Origin: M3007 sp040397785
Lineage (GTDB): Bacteria; Bacteroidota; Bacteroidia; Chitinophagales; Saprospiraceae
Assembly (NCBI GenBank): GCA_040397785.1
Contig: JBBAVI010000013.1
Coordinates: forward strand, 17,354-81,353
DNA: 64,000 nt
Direction of reading: 5' to 3'
The position numbers and the translations under genes were made by a program. Under the pieces are notes generated by a model. The model searched no databases and was not told the DNA's origin. It worked only from the letters and a program-made list of their open reading frames with translations. Positions 17,163 through 24,917 of the stretch are shown one piece after another; the stretch's first letter is position 1; each line of letters begins with the position of its first letter.

Positions 17163-20100
17163 ATGATGTCGATATCGGGTTTGTCTTTTCCTTGGATTTC
17201 CAAGCGCTTGTTTTTGCTGTTTTTGCCGCTTTTTTGTTTGTCGGCCCTCTTGTTTCAAGCCTGTTCTGGCGATGATGCACCACCGCGGCTTTTAGTTTTT
17301 TCCAAAACAGCCGCTTATCGCCATTCCAGCATTCCGGCGGGTGTTGCGGCCTTGCGCAAACTATGCCGCGAAAACGGAATGGTCATGGATACCACCGAAG
17401 ACGCAACAGCCTTTACGGAAGAAAATTTGAAGCGCTACCATGCCGTTATTTTCCTCAATACCACCGGCGATGTGCTCGATCCGAAACAGGAAAATGCCTT
17501 CGAACGCTATATTCAGGCAGGCGGCGGCTATGTGGGCATCCACTCCGCCACCGATACCGAATACGGCTGGAAATGGTACGGCGGCTTGTCGGGTGCTTAT
17601 TTTAATGGGCATCCGGAAATACAAGACGTACAAGTACAAGTGCTTGACCACCAACATCCTGCCACCAAAGATATCCCTGGAAATACCTGGAACCGCCGCG
17701 ATGAATGGTATAACTATAAGGAATTCAACCCCAATGTGCAGGTGTTGCTGTCGCTGGATGAATCGTCTTACAAAGGCGGCACCATGTGTACGGAAAATCA
17801 TAAAGGCCCCGATTGCCACCCCATTGCCTGGTGCCACGAATATGACGGTGGCCGCGCATTTTATACCGGCATGGGCCATACCGCCGAATCTTACCAGGAA
17901 CCAGCCTATTTGCAACACTTGCTGGGCGGTATTAAATACGCCTTGCGCAAAAAACGCCTGAATTATGCAGCTTGTCGCACGGCCGCGCTGCCCGATCCGA
18001 CCCGCTTTGTAAAAACCGTGCTGGCCGACAACCTGACCGAACCCATGGAGTTCGAAATGCTGCCTGATGGCAAAATTATCCTCATCGAACGACGCGGGGC
18101 GATTAAAATATTTGACCCCAGTACGGGTATGATCAATATTGTACACAAATTACCCGTGCATTCGGAAGAAGAAGATGGTCTGTTGGGCCTGGCGCTCGAT
18201 CCGAATTATGCGCAAAACCACTGGATTTACCTGTATTACTCACCCGTGGGGGAAGAATCGGCCAATTATTTGTCGCGGTTTTCGTTTGTGGCCGATTCCC
18301 TCGACCGCGCTTCGGAAAAACTGCTGCTCAAAGTGGCCGTGCAGCGGGTAGAATGTTGCCATGCCGCCGGTTGCATTGAATTTGACGAAAAAGGCGATTT
18401 GTACCTGTCTACCGGCGACAATACCAACCCTTTTGCCTCGGAAGGGTACGCCCCCATCGATGAGCGGCCCGGACGCAGCGCCTGGGATGCCCAAAAATCG
18501 TCGGGCAATACCATGGATTTGCGCGGAAAAATCCTGCGCATCCACCCGCAGCCCGATGGTACTTACACTTGTCCGCCGGGCAATTTGTTTCCCGATCCTA
18601 CCGTGGGTCGACCTGAAATATACGTGATGGGTTGTCGCAATCCGTTTCGTATTTCGATCGATTCGCGGCGCAACCTGCTGTTTTGGGGCGAGGTAGGGCC
18701 CGATGCGGGCGATCCCGACACCACCCGCGGTCCGGCAGGGCATGATGAGGTGAACCGGGCGAAGGCCGCCGGTTTTTTTGGCTGGCCGTATTTTGTGGGC
18801 AACAACAAGCCGTATCGGGCCCGCAATTTTACCACGGGCGCTTACGGGGCCTGGTTTGACCCGGCCCATCCGCACAATTACTCGCCGAACAATACGGGCG
18901 CCCGTGATTTGCCCCCGGCACAACCGGCTTTTATATGGTATCCGTATGGCAATTCTCCGGAATTTCCGCTTTCGGGCAATGGCGGGCGCAATGCGATGGC
19001 TGGACCCGTTTATTACCGTGATATGTACCCGGAAAACACCCGTTTGCCCGATTATTACGACGGAAAACTGATTACCTACGACTGGATGCGCAACTGGATG
19101 ATGGCAGTCACGCTCGATTCACTGGGCAATTTCAGCCGCATGGAACCGTTTGGCGATAGTATCCGCCTAAGCCGCCCGATGGATATGTTTTTGGATAAAA
19201 ACGGCAGTTTGTGGGTGCTGGAATATGGTACCCAATGGTTTGCGTCTAATCCCGATGCGCGTTTGAGCCGGATTGATTATGTGCGGGGCAACCGTCCGCC
19301 GCTGCCGGTATTGGCCGTGGAAGAACCAGCAGGGGCCGCGCCTTTTGAGGCGGTGTTTTGTGCCGAAAAAACCATTGATTACGACGGCGGCAATCTTTCG
19401 TTTAGCCTGGATTTTGGCGATGGGAGTCCTGCTGTGACGTTTCAGGCAAAAGCCTTGCCGGCAGCACGCTTTAAGCACCCAAAAAGCAGTGCCTGGGCGG
19501 GCATTTCGGCCGAACAAGTACGGCATTTGCCGGATATTCATGCGGTTAAACATATTTATCAGCAGGCAGGCCAATATGAAGCCGTGCTTTCGGTAACGGA
19601 TGGGCAGGGGCTTACCCGGGTGGCGCGCCGCAAAATCGCGGTAGGTAATGCGCCGCCGGTGGTTTATTGGGACCTGGGTGGGAAAAACAAGAGTTTTTAC
19701 AAACCAGGCGACACCTTACAATACCGGGTGGTGGTAGAAGATGCGGAAGATGGCAGTTTGCAAAAAGGGCAAATTGCGGCGCAATTGGTGGCTACTTCCA
19801 TTGATTATTTGGAAACCGGGTTTGACATTACCTCCATCGCGCAGGGGCATCAGGCGGCCAAAAGTGCGGCAGAATACGCCCGCGGCAAACTATTAATTGA
19901 TCGTTCGGATTGTAAAACCTGCCATGCCGTGGATCGGAAAGTGAACGGACCGGCTTTTCAGGACATTGCCGCGCGTTACCGGAACAATGAATTTGCGGTG
20001 CGGGATTTGTCGAACAAAATCATTAAAGGCGGCGCGGGTGTTTGGGGGCAAACGGTGATGAGCGCCCATCCGCAATTGTCGATAGAAGATGCGGGAGAAA

Positions 20101-20732
20101 TGGTGCGCTGGATTTTGACCTTAGGTGATCCGCCGAAAGTAAAGCAGGGCGTTTCGATTGCAGGCAATTATGTGCTGCAAATACCGCCGGGCACCGACAA
20201 AAACAAAAAGCCGGCCCCGGGGACTTTTTTATTACAAACCAGTTACCGCGATCGGGGTAGCAGCAGCCAGGCGGCGCTCGAAAACAGCGCGGCGATTGCG
20301 TTGCGTCCGGCTTTCCAACAAGCAGAAAATGCGGATAGTGTGTCGCGCGATGTGCGCACGTATCGGCCTTTCAATGGCGACACCGTGGTGCTGAATGAGT
20401 TTAAGCACCTTAGTTTTTTTATGTTTAAACACTGTGATTTGAACCGCATTCATACCGTTTCGCTGGGCTTGGGCACCGGCGATCATCTTTACCCTTGTCA
20501 TGGCGGCATTGTTGAATTGCATTTGGATGCGCCGGATGGACCTTTGGCGGGAAAAGTGGCGTTTGAAGTGCGGAATGTGCCGAAAAACATGGAATTTTCA
20601 GAGGTGCAGATCCCGGTGGGGTTGGCGGCGGATGGAAAGTACCACGATTTGTATTTTGTGGTAAAACATGGGCAAAACCCGTCAGAACTGGCGCTGGCGG
20701 TGGATTGGGTGCGGTTTGAGTTGTCGAGATAG
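17163..20732 (+). CDS. Multidomain lipoprotein: ThuA, PQQ-type sugar dehydrogenase, PKD, cytochrome c
   Basis: 1189 residues from the ATG at 17163; upstream codons lack a signal. A lipoprotein signal ends at LFQACSG. Domains in order: ThuA-like (about 40-270; LLVFSKTAAYRHSSIPAG, GYVGIHSATDTEYG), glucose/sorbosone dehydrogenase beta-propeller (about 285-690; GLLGLALDPNY, GDLYLSTGDNTNP, YVMGCRNPFRISID), PKD-like (about 700-830), class I cytochrome c (about 915-1015; haem motif CKTCH), and a C-terminal CBM-like sandwich ending DWVRFEL. The combination implies periplasmic oxidation of a sugar with electrons passed to the fused haem. This fusion recurs in Bacteroidota and Planctomycetota; the substrate is not known. 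Confidence 0.88.
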   Translation: MMSISGLSFPWISKRLFLLFLPLFCLSALLFQACSGDDAPPRLLVFSKTAAYRHSSIPAGVAALRKLCRENGMVMDTTEDATAFTEENLKRYHAVIFLNTTGDVLDPKQENAFERYIQAGGGYVGIHSATDTEYGWKWYGGLSGAYFNGHPEIQDVQVQVLDHQHPATKDIPGNTWNRRDEWYNYKEFNPNVQVLLSLDESSYKGGTMCTENHKGPDCHPIAWCHEYDGGRAFYTGMGHTAESYQEPAYLQHLLGGIKYALRKKRLNYAACRTAALPDPTRFVKTVLADNLTEPMEFEMLPDGKIILIERRGAIKIFDPSTGMINIVHKLPVHSEEEDGLLGLALDPNYAQNHWIYLYYSPVGEESANYLSRFSFVADSLDRASEKLLLKVAVQRVECCHAAGCIEFDEKGDLYLSTGDNTNPFASEGYAPIDERPGRSAWDAQKSSGNTMDLRGKILRIHPQPDGTYTCPPGNLFPDPTVGRPEIYVMGCRNPFRISIDSRRNLLFWGEVGPDAGDPDTTRGPAGHDEVNRAKAAGFFGWPYFVGNNKPYRARNFTTGAYGAWFDPAHPHNYSPNNTGARDLPPAQPAFIWYPYGNSPEFPLSGNGGRNAMAGPVYYRDMYPENTRLPDYYDGKLITYDWMRNWMMAVTLDSLGNFSRMEPFGDSIRLSRPMDMFLDKNGSLWVLEYGTQWFASNPDARLSRIDYVRGNRPPLPVLAVEEPAGAAPFEAVFCAEKTIDYDGGNLSFSLDFGDGSPAVTFQAKALPAARFKHPKSSAWAGISAEQVRHLPDIHAVKHIYQQAGQYEAVLSVTDGQGLTRVARRKIAVGNAPPVVYWDLGGKNKSFYKPGDTLQYRVVVEDAEDGSLQKGQIAAQLVATSIDYLETGFDITSIAQGHQAAKSAAEYARGKLLIDRSDCKTCHAVDRKVNGPAFQDIAARYRNNEFAVRDLSNKIIKGGAGVWGQTVMSAHPQLSIEDAGEMVRWILTLGDPPKVKQGVSIAGNYVLQIPPGTDKNKKPAPGTFLLQTSYRDRGSSSQAALENSAAIALRPAFQQAENADSVSRDVRTYRPFNGDTVVLNEFKHLSFFMFKHCDLNRIHTVSLGLGTGDHLYPCHGGIVELHLDAPDGPLAGKVAFEVRNVPKNMEFSEVQIPVGLAADGKYHDLYFVVKHGQNPSELALAVDWVRFELSR

Positions 20733-20758
20733 GTTGGGGGGCACCACGGGTTTTATGC

Positions 20759-20787
20759 ACCACGGATTACACGGATTTGCACAGATT
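20759..20787. repeat. Dispersed 29-bp repeat, copy 2
   Basis: Partner of 8723-8751 (26 of 29 identical). Further partial copies of the same text (CCACAGATTTACAG, ACAGATTTGAG) decay over the next 60 bp. Confidence 0.7.
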
Positions 20788-20849
20788 TTTCTTTTTTAGG
20801 GGGATTTGCCACAGATTTACAGGGACTTATACAGATTTGAGGGCTGGTG

Positions 20850-20876
20850 CGGGTTTAACCCGATAGATGGACGCAC
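20850..20876. repeat. Dispersed 27-bp repeat, copy 1
   Basis: Matches 22568-22594 at 26 of 27 positions. It starts with the palindrome CGGGTTTAACCCG, a member of the GGGT/ACCC apex family, and continues ATAGATGGACGCAC. A decayed CCAGGT-type palindrome follows at about 20874-20892. Confidence 0.8.
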
Positions 20877-20912
20877 CTGGTAGAGCCTGGCGCTAGCGGG
20901 GGGATTACCTCT

Positions 20913-21629
20913 TTACCAAGCACCAAGATTCAAAGTATCCCCATCGTTAACCTCTAGAAACCGAACTCCAGTTATTCCTGCTTCTTCAATTGCACTTTTC
21001 AAGGTTTGGGATATAATGGGAAAAACTACAAATGGAAGCATGAAAATATCTTTATCTATGCCGTTTGGGTTTAGGTACAATTCCCTTAATCTCAGATAAC
21101 GGGCCTTAGCATTTGGGTTTTCGGCCCTGGCTGTTTTAAACTCGAGATGCAGTCTTTTCAACGTTTCCTCTATTTCAATTGCGTTTTTAATTTCAACATC
21201 GATTTTTTCAGAAAGGTCGGTGTTTTCAATTACGAACTTTGATTTTGACAAATCTATAAATTCAGGATTTTGCTTATTAAAATATATAAATTTATAAGGC
21301 AAAACTTTATCTTTATGTTCAAGGGTAGCATCTAATACGATCAAGTCTGGCAAATTGAATTTAAGTAATAATTCCCAGAAACGTACACTTACCAATGGCC
21401 GACGAAATCCGATATTTACCCCACTAATCCAGTCGGTAACCTTTGCTTGATATTTTAACTTGAACCCATACGCATTGGGAAATGGACTTGAAATTAATCC
21501 ATCTGGATATATGCCGAATACTGCCATGGGCTCTAAAGCATTATATCCGTTAAACATCCGCTCCAATTGAGGGTAATGCCTGCCAATAATTTTTAAATCG
21601 ACAGAGGCATTCATGAAATAGTATTGCAT
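20913..21629 (-). CDS. Immunity-like protein (Imm11/DUF1629-like)
   Basis: 238 residues, cytoplasmic, no signal or membrane segment. The C-terminal part (FPIISQTLKSAIEEAGITGVRFLEV) resembles the end of the Imm11 (MXAN_0049-type) immunity family, which neutralises polymorphic toxins. It lies directly downstream of a shorter gene with the same look (21706-22302), separated by a strong hairpin. Both are more A+T-rich than their neighbours, suggesting acquisition. No toxin gene is adjacent, so these would be orphan immunity genes. The family call is from sequence impression and is moderate. Confidence 0.6.
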   Translation of the reverse strand: MQYYFMNASVDLKIIGRHYPQLERMFNGYNALEPMAVFGIYPDGLISSPFPNAYGFKLKYQAKVTDWISGVNIGFRRPLVSVRFWELLLKFNLPDLIVLDATLEHKDKVLPYKFIYFNKQNPEFIDLSKSKFVIENTDLSEKIDVEIKNAIEIEETLKRLHLEFKTARAENPNAKARYLRLRELYLNPNGIDKDIFMLPFVVFPIISQTLKSAIEEAGITGVRFLEVNDGDTLNLGAW

Positions 21630-21646
21630 CGTTCAATTTGAAATTT

Positions 21647-21686
21647 ATTCCGCCGCGCTTGCGTGAAAACGCTTGCGCGGCGGAAT
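21647..21686. other. 40-nt fully symmetric hairpin with GAAA tetraloop between the immunity-like genes
   Basis: Outer stem of 12 perfect pairs (ATTCCGCCGCGC), a symmetric TT/TT internal loop, an inner 4-bp stem GCGT/ACGC, and a GAAA tetraloop. It is GC-rich within A+T-rich surroundings. There is no T tract, so it is more likely a processing, stabilising or repeat element than a simple terminator. Confidence 0.8.
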
Positions 21687-21705
21687 TGACTTCTTCCATT
21701 TTTAT

Positions 21706-22302
21706 CTAAGGCAAAGGTGGTAGTCCCGCCCTTTTCCGATATTCATTCATAGCAATTTTCTCCTTACGCTCAACCATTGCTTTATCCAACTTGTATTGGT
21801 TATTGAAATAATCATCCATATCCCCATCAATTGGATAAAGGTTTATCAAAACTTCAAATTCCGGGCCTAAGTTTCGCCCTTGGATATTGTCCTCGTATCC
21901 TTTATGCTTGCGCAAGAAATCCAGCGCTTTTTCGGATACCACTAAAAACCTTTTGTCCCAAAGGAAAAAATCTTGTACCACTCCAGTGGATGGTATTTCT
22001 ACTTTCCAAAAGCTTTTTTCGGTGATCGAATGTCCTGTAAAAAAATCTACCCGATGCGGATCTAATAACAAATGATCGATCGGAGTAAAAGTCAGTTCCG
22101 TAAAACCTGCTTCCTGAAGTTTTTTTTTAAACGCTTCCGTTGCAAAATAGTCTGCACCAAAAGTTCCAAAAAAAGCAGGCGGAATATCGAAAGTGTCGGG
22201 GTACAAGACGCGAAGCCCCAAAGGCAATCCTTCGTTGTTACGTTCATCGGAGACAAAGTATTCGCCAGCAAGCGCATTTACTCCAATATAATAAAACTTC
22301 AT
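21706..22302 (-). CDS. Second immunity-like protein (Imm11-like), tandem with the previous gene
   Basis: 198 residues, cytoplasmic. It opens MKFYYIGVNALAGEYFVSDE and carries EKALDFLRKHKGYED near the C-terminus, then a Lys/Arg-rich tail. The arrangement (N-terminal short-strand domain, middle ligand-like domain, C-terminal helix) parallels the neighbour at 20913-21629. Tandem, diverged immunity genes of this sort usually arise by capture of protection against several toxins. Function is inferred; I see no catalytic motif. Confidence 0.55.
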   Translation of the reverse strand: MKFYYIGVNALAGEYFVSDERNNEGLPLGLRVLYPDTFDIPPAFFGTFGADYFATEAFKKKLQEAGFTELTFTPIDHLLLDPHRVDFFTGHSITEKSFWKVEIPSTGVVQDFFLWDKRFLVVSEKALDFLRKHKGYEDNIQGRNLGPEFEVLINLYPIDGDMDDYFNNQYKLDKAMVERKEKIAMNEYRKRAGLPPLP

Positions 22303-22567
22303 AAAAATTAGCGAATTGGTGGAACGAAAAATTTGTCGAACTTTGTATGCATATTTACCTGTTTAGACCGGTTATTTAGAATCACAAAGATTGCAACTTA
22401 AAGCCACCTAAGTTGCGACAGTTGAACAACTTTTTGAAGGGTGCTTTTTTAAATTTAATAATTAAAATATAATGCAAGTATTTGTTAGTCAATTTTTTAT
22501 ACCAAAATTCAATAGGCGCAGGGAAGATGTTATTTACTCCAAGATTACACAAATTGGAGCGGTAGTT

Positions 22568-22594
22568 CGGGTTTAACCTGATAGATGGACGCAC
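22568..22594. repeat. Dispersed 27-bp repeat, copy 2
   Basis: Partner of 20850-20876 with one difference. The two copies flank the immunity-like gene pair as direct repeats 1.7 kb apart. Confidence 0.8.
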
Positions 22595-22608
22595 GCACGA
22601 CATTTTTA

Positions 22609-22703
22609 TTTCGCGCAGATGTTACACTGAAAAAAGGGCAGATGTTACGCAGAAAATCTGTGTAGCATCTGCGAAAACTGATCTGTGCAGCATCTGCGCG
22701 AAA
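22609..22703. repeat. Nested inverted repeat downstream of the SH3-like gene
   Basis: Outer arms TTTCGCGCAGATG (22609-22621) and its complement (22691-22703) enclose an inner 16-bp stem with two G-T pairs (22638-22653 with 22657-22672, AAA loop). The word CAGATG recurs in all four arms. It may end transcription of the minus-strand gene at 22722. Confidence 0.7.
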
Positions 22704-22721
22704 GTTTGTCCAGTAGTATGA

Positions 22722-23456
22722 TTAATCCGCGTGCGACATAATCAAATGCACAATACCGCCTTTGTTTTGCACTTCCACTTGCCACAATTCATCATTGCTG
22801 GTCAGCGTAATAAGGCCTTTACTGATCGTAGATTTGAGACTTTCCACATCTTCCAGCCACAATTCTTTGCCAATCAGGTAGGCTTCTTCCACCGTCGTTT
22901 CTTTGCCAAAGCGGATGGTGTATTGGGAGCCGCCTTCTCCGGTATTCACTTCCAGGTCGGCATTGTTGGTAAACAGGATGCGGTAACGTTCGTAGCGAGT
23001 TTCTCCTTTTTCCAGGTCAATACGTTTGCCTTTGCGGTCGGCGTGCATCATCAGGTAGCGTTCCTGAATGGTCGTCGCGTCATTGTCTTTGGCATTCGGG
23101 TCGTCGCCGTTTGGCAGGCTGCCCACCGTTTTGTATTTAGAAAGATAGCCGTCGAACACGTAGCCTTCTTTGCCGCCGGGAATACGCACTTTTACCCAAA
23201 AACCTTTGATGGTAAAGCCTTCAAACGGCGATACGGAATGGGGATTTTTGCGGAAACCCTCTTTCAGTACCGTCACTAAGGTACCGAATTCGACGGTCAT
23301 GATTTTTTTGCCAGTTGGTGCAGGCGTTTCGCGCAGGATTAATCCGCTGGCTGCGTGTACGGTGAGTTGGTCGCCAACGGCATACATTCCAATAGAAAAT
23401 GTCACGGAAGGCCATGCAAACAGGCAAAGCAGCACGAAAAATTGAAAAGTTCTCAT
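22722..23456 (-). CDS. Secreted protein with SH3-like domain
   Basis: 244 residues from the ATG at 23456, which opens a signal peptide (MRTFQFFVLLCLFAWPSVTF). An SH3-type segment (about 25-115: VGDQLTVHAASGLILRETPA... GFWVKVRIPGGKEGYVFDGY) is the bacterial SH3 pattern used for cell-wall or peptide recognition. The C-terminal half has no family I recognise. Its start lies 53 bp after the stop of the upstream membrane-protein gene, so the two may form an operon. Confidence 0.75.
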   Translation of the reverse strand: MRTFQFFVLLCLFAWPSVTFSIGMYAVGDQLTVHAASGLILRETPAPTGKKIMTVEFGTLVTVLKEGFRKNPHSVSPFEGFTIKGFWVKVRIPGGKEGYVFDGYLSKYKTVGSLPNGDDPNAKDNDATTIQERYLMMHADRKGKRIDLEKGETRYERYRILFTNNADLEVNTGEGGSQYTIRFGKETTVEEAYLIGKELWLEDVESLKSTISKGLITLTSNDELWQVEVQNKGGIVHLIMSHAD

Positions 23457-23508
23457 GTTTTGAATTGAAATTTTAGGTATTAAGGTAAAATTGGTTGTCG
23501 TGACAAAT

Positions 23509-24861
23509 TTACTTGCTTTCCGCAAACCAGAAAGGCGCGGCACCAAAAACCTGCAAAGAATCGGGTTTTTCTTTGGACGGAATTTTTATCCACAACATGT
23601 TTTTACCCGTATTAAACCCCTGGGTTGGCAAATAGGCCATTAATCCGAGCGTCGTGGTGCCGGGCTTTTGATGGTACACCCACTCCGGCTGCGCGTACAA
23701 CGAATCATTGATATACAATTTAAAAAAATGATTCAGGCAGCTCAGTTGGGCACTGTCGCGGCGGGCTGCACGCACCGGACGTGGCAAGGAATCCGGTATT
23801 TCGGGCAAGGTGCATTGCAGGGCGATGCGCTCGTCGAGCATTTTCGGGTACACCACAAATACTTTTAAAAACGGGTCGGTTACCATATCGGAAGCCAAAG
23901 AAACCAGCGGAAGCCGGGCTTCGAAGGTGCGCAAGTTGTCGTATTTATCGGGCGTTAATTCCGCCTCGGATGCGCCAGCCGCGTAAAATTGGTGGTATTC
24001 GAGCAGGTGGGCCGAACGCAACTCGCCCACTTTTTGCATAAACGTGATAAATACAATGGTCATGACCACCAGCATCACGCCCACCAAACTGATATAATAC
24101 TTTTTTTTGGAAATATTAGAGGTAAAGGTCATGGTCAGGTAAGCGATCGGTCGGTGCAGCACCGGCAAAAAGCCATACTTGAAAAAGATCGACAAGCGGG
24201 TCATGTATTTACCATACCGTGCATCCAATTCCGGTTTTGCTTTCAAGGCCCAATTGGCGACCAAAAGGAAGACTGCCAATGCCATAAATGCGAATCCCAC
24301 GATGTTCCCAACCAGCTCCTGCATGTCCGGGGAAAGCACCGCATTGAACAATTGGGTAATATAAAAAATAACATAATACAACGCACCCACCATAATACCC
24401 ATCAAGGCCACCAAAAAGGCAAAAGCGAGCAAACGGTTGCATAATCGGTCGAGGGATACCACATAATCATCCAACCTGCCGTACTTTTTTTCGTAATATT
24501 GTTGCTGACTGGGCGGCATATTGGGCAAACGATCGTATTGAATGCCTTGCGGAAATGCCGCACTCAGTCCGATCATGGCCACCCAAAATGCACGCATAAT
24601 CAGGTGTACCACAAACATGCCGATGAGCAACCAAGCCACCGTTTTAAAAAAAGCGTAGGCCAAAATGGGCAAAGTACCCATGCCGGAGAACCATTCGTAC
24701 GATAAATTGTAATGAAACAGGTAAAACTGCCGCTCCACCATTTCGGGTAAATAGGTCGTCAACACGATGGCCGCACCCGAAATGATGAGTTCGAGGTTCC
24801 AACTTTTACCGATCAGTTCTTTTAGAATTACTTTCCGGTCGTTTTCCTGCATTTGTTCCAT
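23509..24861 (-). CDS. Multi-pass membrane protein of unknown function
   Basis: 450 residues with about five membrane segments (LIISGAAIVLTTYL, TVAWLLIGMFVVHLIMRAFW, LLAFAFLVALMGIMVGALYY, IVGFAFMALAVFLLVANWAL, YYISLVGVMLVVMTIVFITF) and a C-terminal soluble part of about 160 residues, probably periplasmic. ATG 24852 is an alternative start. It is followed by the SH3-like secreted protein gene and is divergent from mnmE. I do not recognise the family; the pairing suggests an envelope role. Confidence 0.75.
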   Translation of the reverse strand: MEQMQENDRKVILKELIGKSWNLELIISGAAIVLTTYLPEMVERQFYLFHYNLSYEWFSGMGTLPILAYAFFKTVAWLLIGMFVVHLIMRAFWVAMIGLSAAFPQGIQYDRLPNMPPSQQQYYEKKYGRLDDYVVSLDRLCNRLLAFAFLVALMGIMVGALYYVIFYITQLFNAVLSPDMQELVGNIVGFAFMALAVFLLVANWALKAKPELDARYGKYMTRLSIFFKYGFLPVLHRPIAYLTMTFTSNISKKKYYISLVGVMLVVMTIVFITFMQKVGELRSAHLLEYHQFYAAGASEAELTPDKYDNLRTFEARLPLVSLASDMVTDPFLKVFVVYPKMLDERIALQCTLPEIPDSLPRPVRAARRDSAQLSCLNHFFKLYINDSLYAQPEWVYHQKPGTTTLGLMAYLPTQGFNTGKNMLWIKIPSKEKPDSLQVFGAAPFWFAESK

Positions 24862-24898
24862 GCGCTGCGCTTTTTTATGGCAAGTTTACGGAACAACC

Positions 24899-24906
24899 TA
24901 GATTTG
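24899..24906 (+). promoter_or_regulatory. -7 promoter box for mnmE
   Basis: TAGATTTG matches TAnnTTTG twelve bases before the ATG at 24918. A start at the GTG at 24906 would lie inside the promoter, so ATG 24918 is preferred and the leader is only a few bases. Confidence 0.5.
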
Positions 24907-24917
24907 TGCCAATAATT

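Noticed and set aside
22382..22603. 73-codon minus-strand frame near the immunity-like genes
   Set aside because: It includes the 27-bp dispersed repeat and lacks coding character.
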